Assembly: GCA_937919435.1 (NCBI GenBank)
Contig: CALFRR010000062.1
Span: 1 to 28,549, forward strand
Direction: 5' to 3'
DNA length: 28,549 bases
DNA from: an uncultured Alphaproteobacteria bacterium
GTDB lineage: Bacteria > Pseudomonadota > Alphaproteobacteria > Rhizobiales > Ancalomicrobiaceae
This document shows, in pieces, positions 24,437-28,549 of this stretch. The notes beneath the pieces were generated by a model. That model saw only the letters and a list, made by a program, of their open reading frames with translations. It was not told the DNA's origin and did no database searches. Both the position numbers and the translations under genes were made by a program. How positions within the stretch are numbered: the stretch's first letter is position 1; the number at the start of each line of letters is the position of its first letter.

Positions 24437-24787
24437 ATGAGACGTTACGTCGTCGAACTCGGCACCGGCATCGATCTGCACGGTGGCGACGTCACCAAGG
24501 CCGCGACGCGGGCGGTCCGTGACGCGATCTCGCGCTCGTGTCTGTGCGGGCTGTTCGAGATCGCCGGGTTGCAGGACCCGGACGAGATGGCGGTGCGGGT
24601 GCACGTCGCCTGCCCGACCCCCGACCGGGTCGACGGCGACGCGGTCCGCGCGGTGGTGCCGTTCGGGCGGGTGAGGCTCGATCTCGACGCCGGCGGCATG
24701 GTCACCGAGGGGCTGCACCTCGACCGGCTCGGGGCCGGCGACCGGATCGTCGTCGCGGTCGCGGCGGTCACCGTCGCGATCGACTGA
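24437..24787 (+). CDS. Lin0512-family protein, first gene of the aco operon
   Basis: Small protein of 116 residues matching the uncharacterised Lin0512 family: RRYVVELGTGIDLHGGDVTKAATRAVRDAISRSCLCGLFEI (2-42) is the conserved family core, with Asp13/His15, an Asp18-Lys21 pair and the Cys34-Leu-Cys36 motif. The fold and function are not established to my knowledge. No signal peptide or membrane segment, so cytoplasmic. The ATG is preceded by GGGAGG 10 nt upstream and lies just after the sigma-54 promoter, making this the first gene made under AcoR control, about 120 bp before acoA. That position suggests a role in acetoin (or related TPP-dependent) metabolism, which is inference. Confidence 0.88.
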   Translation: MRRYVVELGTGIDLHGGDVTKAATRAVRDAISRSCLCGLFEIAGLQDPDEMAVRVHVACPTPDRVDGDAVRAVVPFGRVRLDLDAGGMVTEGLHLDRLGAGDRIVVAVAAVTVAID

Positions 24788-24906
24788 ACCGGCGGCCGGC
24801 GCGACCGGGCGCGACCCCGCGCGGACCGCCGTCCGAAGGAGACCGCGTGCCCAATCGGACACGGGCAGAACCAGAAACGTCCGCGCAGCGACGCAGGGAG
24901 GTCCCG

Positions 24907-25869
24907 ATGAAGGTCAATTCGGAAAGACTGCTCGGCATGTACCGGAACATGCTGCGGATCCGACTGTTCGAGAACAAGGCGATCGAACTGTTCGCGTCGC
25001 AGAAGGTTCCCGGCTTCGTGCACCTCTACATCGGCGAGGAGGCGATCGCCGTCGGCGTCTGCGCCTGCCTCACCGACCGCGACTACATCACCTCGACCCA
25101 TCGCGGTCACGGCCATCTGATCGCCAAGGGCGGCCGGCTCGACCTGATGATGGCCGAGCTCTACGGCCGCGCCTCGGGCTATTGCCACGGCAAGGGCGGC
25201 TCGATGCACATCGCCGATTCCGATCTCGGCATCCTCGGCGCCAACGGCATCGTCGGGGCGGGCATGCCGATCGCCGGCGGGGCGGCCTTCGCCTGCCGCT
25301 ATCGGGGCACGGATTCGGTGGCGGTCGCCTTCTTCGGCGACGGCGCCTCCAACCGCGGCACCTTCCACGAGGCGCTGAACCTCGCCTCGACCTTCAAGCT
25401 GCCGGCGGTGTTCGTCTGCGAGAACAACCTCTACGGCATCTCCAACCGGCAGTCGCACCACATGAACGTCAACGACGTCTCGGACCGGGCCCGCGCCTAC
25501 GGGATTCCGGGCGTCACCGTCGACGGCAACGACGTCGTGGCGGTCTGGGAGGCGGCCTCGGAGGCGGTCGACCGGGCCCGGCGCGGCGACGGTCCGACCC
25601 TGCTCGAATACAAGACCTGGCGCCAGCGCGGCCACTTCGAAGGCGACCCGGCGACCTACAAGGACGCCGCCGAACAGAAGGCGTGGCTCGCCCGCGATCC
25701 GCTGCCCCGGCTCGAGACGCAGCTCCAGGAGTTCGGTTTCGCCGATGCGGCGGCGATCGCCGCGATCCGGGCGGAGGTCGAAGCCGAGATCGAGGCCGCC
25801 GTCCGGTTCGCCGAGGCGAGCCCGCAGCCGACCGCCCGCGATCTGCTGATCGACGTCTTCGCCGCCTGA
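24907..25869 (+). CDS. acoA: Acetoin dehydrogenase E1 component alpha subunit AcoA
   Basis: Alpha subunit of the TPP-dependent E1 that cleaves acetoin (2,3-diketone chemistry) and passes the acetyl unit to the lipoyl E2. 320 residues. It has the E1-alpha core HLYIGEEAIAVGV (39-51), THRGHGHLIAKG (64-75), YCHGKGGSMHIAD (92-104) and the TPP-binding motif GDGASNRGTFHEALNLASTFKLPAVFVCENNLYGISN (144-180), with GDG and NN intact. The ATG at 24907 has GGAGGT 4 nt upstream. A GTG at 24847 with AAGGAG would add 20 charged residues and cannot be excluded. Related families (pyruvate, branched-chain 2-oxoacid E1) look similar; AcoX and AcoR next door decide for acetoin. Confidence 0.93.
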   Translation: MKVNSERLLGMYRNMLRIRLFENKAIELFASQKVPGFVHLYIGEEAIAVGVCACLTDRDYITSTHRGHGHLIAKGGRLDLMMAELYGRASGYCHGKGGSMHIADSDLGILGANGIVGAGMPIAGGAAFACRYRGTDSVAVAFFGDGASNRGTFHEALNLASTFKLPAVFVCENNLYGISNRQSHHMNVNDVSDRARAYGIPGVTVDGNDVVAVWEAASEAVDRARRGDGPTLLEYKTWRQRGHFEGDPATYKDAAEQKAWLARDPLPRLETQLQEFGFADAAAIAAIRAEVEAEIEAAVRFAEASPQPTARDLLIDVFAA

Positions 25870-25890
25870 GCGCAGCCGAGGAGAACCGTC

Positions 25891-26862
<972 letters not shown>

Positions 26863-26869
26863 GCGAACC

Positions 26870-26899
26870 GCCGCCCGCCGGCCCCTCGCGGCGGGCGGC
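26870..26899 (+). other. Stem-loop between acoB and acoX
   Basis: GCCGCCCGCCG (26870-26880) pairs perfectly with CGGCGGGCGGC (26889-26899) around an 8-nt loop. It starts 7 nt after the acoB stop in a 116-bp gap and has no T-tract. It could stabilise the acoAB message or attenuate acoXC. Confidence 0.5.
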
Positions 26900-26978
26900 T
26901 CCCTCCTCGCCGAACCGGTCGACCGCGGCGGCCCGCGCCGCGGCGGACGATCGTCGGCTCGTCGAACGGACCTCCGTC

Positions 26979-28067
26979 ATGCGCGAGATCGCCGTCGGCA
27001 TCGTCGCCAATCCCGCATCCGGACGGGACATCCGCCGTCTGGTGGCGCACGGCACGGTGTTCGACAATCAGGAGAAGGTGTCGATCGTCCGGCGCATCCT
27101 GATCGCCTGCGAGGCGGCCGGGGTGGACCGGGTGGTCTACATGCCCGACTACTACCGGATCGTCGAAAACGCCCGCGACGGCATGCGCAGCGACGCCCGC
27201 TTCGGGTTGCGGCTGGAGGCCGTCCCGATGGTGGTGACCGGCCTGCCGGAGGACACCGCCACCGCCGCCCGCGCCATGGCCGGCGCCGGGCTCGGCTGCA
27301 TCGTCACCCTCGGCGGCGACGGCACCAACCGGCTGGTCGCCAAGGTCTGCGGCGACACACCGATGCTGCCGGTCTCCACCGGCACCAACAACGTCTTCCC
27401 CGACATGGAGGAAGGGACGATCGCCGGCCTCGCCGCCGGTGTGGTGGCGGGTGGCGAGACCCTCGACGACGCGCTGCATCGGGCGAAACGGCTGGTGATC
27501 GTCCGCAACGGGCGGCCGGTCGACATGGCGCTGGTCGACGCGGTGGTGCTCGACCACCACTTCATCGGCGCCAAGGCCCTGTGGGAGACGACCGGCCTGC
27601 GGCGGGCGGTGGTGACCCGCGGCGAGCCGCACAACATCGGCATCGCCTCGATCGTCGGCTGCCTCGACCCGGTCGGCCCACGCGACCCCTGGGGGACGGT
27701 GGTCGACATCACCGCCGGCGAGCCCAACCTCTGCGCGCCGATCGCACCGGGCCTGGTTCTGCCGGTCCGGGTCGGCGGGCTGCGCCGGCTGGAGATCGGC
27801 GACCGCGTGGCGATCGAGGATCCGCCGTCGATCATCGCGCTCGACGGCGAACGCGAGGTCGAGTTCGGCCACGGCGACACCGGTCACATCGGGCTCGAGG
27901 CGACCGGACCATGGGTGGTCGACGTCCGGCGGGCGCTCGCCGGGGCGGTGCACCGCGGGTTCTTCGCCGACCCCGTCCGGCTGCGCCGGCTCGCCGCCGT
28001 CCACCCTGCCGACGCACTCCCCGTCTCCCCGTCCGACCAACACCGCAACGAAAGAGGGTCGAGATGA
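26979..28067 (+). CDS. acoX: AcoX, ATP-NAD kinase-fold protein of acetoin operons
   Basis: 362-residue protein of the AcoX family, which shares the ATP-NAD/diacylglycerol kinase fold and is a regular but functionally obscure member of acetoin operons. Visible motifs: IVANPASGRDIRRL (8-21), the kinase GGDGTNR (112-118) and PVSTGTNNVFP (131-141), where NAD kinases bind substrate. FDNQEKVSIVRRIL (28-41) and VEFGHGD near residue 300 are also characteristic. The ATG at 26979 has only a weak ribosome-binding site (GGACC), and a stem-loop separates it from acoB. Its stop overlaps the acoC start (ATGA). It may phosphorylate a cofactor or a carbohydrate-like substrate; that has not been settled. Confidence 0.93.
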   Translation: MREIAVGIVANPASGRDIRRLVAHGTVFDNQEKVSIVRRILIACEAAGVDRVVYMPDYYRIVENARDGMRSDARFGLRLEAVPMVVTGLPEDTATAARAMAGAGLGCIVTLGGDGTNRLVAKVCGDTPMLPVSTGTNNVFPDMEEGTIAGLAAGVVAGGETLDDALHRAKRLVIVRNGRPVDMALVDAVVLDHHFIGAKALWETTGLRRAVVTRGEPHNIGIASIVGCLDPVGPRDPWGTVVDITAGEPNLCAPIAPGLVLPVRVGGLRRLEIGDRVAIEDPPSIIALDGEREVEFGHGDTGHIGLEATGPWVVDVRRALAGAVHRGFFADPVRLRRLAAVHPADALPVSPSDQHRNERGSR

Positions 28068-28549
28068 CCACCTCGGTGAGCCTGCCCAAGATGGGTCTGA
28101 CCATGGTCTCCGCCACGGTCGGCAAATGGTTGAAACACGAAGGCGACCTCGTCCACCGCGGCGACGAGCTGGTCGAGGTGACCACCGACAAGATCACCAA
28201 CGTGGTGGAGGTGCCCGAAGACGGCCGGCTGCTGGCGATCGTCGCGCAAGAGGGGGCCGAACTGATGGTCGGCGACCTCCTCGGCATCGTCGGGGCGGAG
28301 GGCGAGACGGCGGCGATCCCCGGTCCGAGCGTCGCGGGGTCCTCCGACGCGACACCGGACCCGGCCGCCGTCGCGTCCCCCGCTCCGGCGATCGCCGCCG
28401 CACCGGGCCGCAAGCCGTCGATCTCGCCGCTCGCGCGGCGGATCGCCGAGACCCACGGGCTCGACCCGGCGACGCTGACCGGGACCGGACCGGGTGGACG
28501 GATCACCAGCGAGGACGTCGAGGCGGCGATCACCGCCCGCACGCCCGCC
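28064..28549 (+). CDS. acoC: Acetoin dehydrogenase E2, dihydrolipoamide acetyltransferase AcoC (3' end outside window)
   Basis: N-terminal 162 residues of the lipoyl-bearing E2 that takes the acetyl group from AcoAB and gives it to CoA. The lipoyl domain (about 3-77) contains VEVTTDKITNVVEVPEDG with lipoyl Lys43. A flexible Ala/Pro-rich linker (about 78-115) and the peripheral subunit-binding domain follow: KPSISPLARRIAETHGLDPATLTGTGPGGRITSEDVEAAI (about 117-156), which docks E1 or E3. The catalytic acyltransferase domain should follow beyond the window, unless this is the alpha/beta-hydrolase-tailed AcoC form. The ATG overlaps the acoX stop, with AAAGAGGG upstream. Confidence 0.93.
   Translation, partial: MTTSVSLPKMGLTMVSATVGKWLKHEGDLVHRGDELVEVTTDKITNVVEVPEDGRLLAIVAQEGAELMVGDLLGIVGAEGETAAIPGPSVAGSSDATPDPAAVASPAPAIAAAPGRKPSISPLARRIAETHGLDPATLTGTGPGGRITSEDVEAAITARTPA

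Overview
This is a GC-rich window (near 70% by eye, not computed), densely packed with genes that often overlap by 4 nt. The gene families and the regulatory sites (FNR/FixK-like, PhoB-like, NikR-like, sigma-54) fit an alphaproteobacterium, probably Hyphomicrobiales or a close relative; that placement is inference. I see no rRNA, tRNA, CRISPR array, insertion sequence or phage gene. It looks like ordinary chromosome carrying several transport and catabolic cassettes.

Region 1 (1-7546, minus strand) is a tripartite tricarboxylate transport cassette. The order of transcription is tctC (binding protein), tctB, tctA, an OmpR-type response regulator, a TctE-type histidine kinase, and a SelA-like PLP enzyme cut off by the window start. 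The kinase gene carries a complete second module in the same frame: an AfuA-type periplasmic solute-binding protein fused behind the ATPase domain through a signal-peptide-like segment.

Region 2 (7961-12848, minus strand) looks like one operon. It encodes a DUF2946-like protein, two different NosL-like proteins with Tat-like signal peptides, a small anchored protein, a MacB/FtsX-type permease, its ATPase, and a polytopic membrane protein with Cys/His motifs. A symmetrical FNR/FixK-type box precedes the first gene. This resembles a copper or thiol-metal handling module, but no nos structural genes are present. It is one of the two best candidates for an undescribed system; the kinase/binding-protein fusion is the other.

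Region 3 (12959-16505, minus strand) is a nikKMLQO energy-coupling-factor importer for nickel (possibly cobalt). A candidate NikR operator overlaps its promoter region, and the ATPase has a His-rich C-terminal tail. A membrane-bound GGDEF protein (16791-18005) is transcribed divergently from it.

Region 4 (18023-21763, minus strand) is an AfuABC/PhnSUT-like ABC importer: binding protein, fused double permease and ATPase. A good PhoB box lies 35 bp before the first gene, so phosphorus-regulated uptake, for example of an organophosphonate, is the best guess.

Region 5 (21995-28549) is an acetoin-type catabolic cluster. AcoR, a sigma-54 activator, is divergent from a Lin0512-family gene followed by acoA, acoB, acoX and acoC (cut off by the window end). 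A consensus -24/-12 promoter precedes the Lin0512 gene, and several repeats lie between it and acoR as candidate AcoR sites. Hairpins between genes recur through the window (tctC/tctB, tctA/regulator, nosL/nosL, acoB/acoX), and none has a T-tract.
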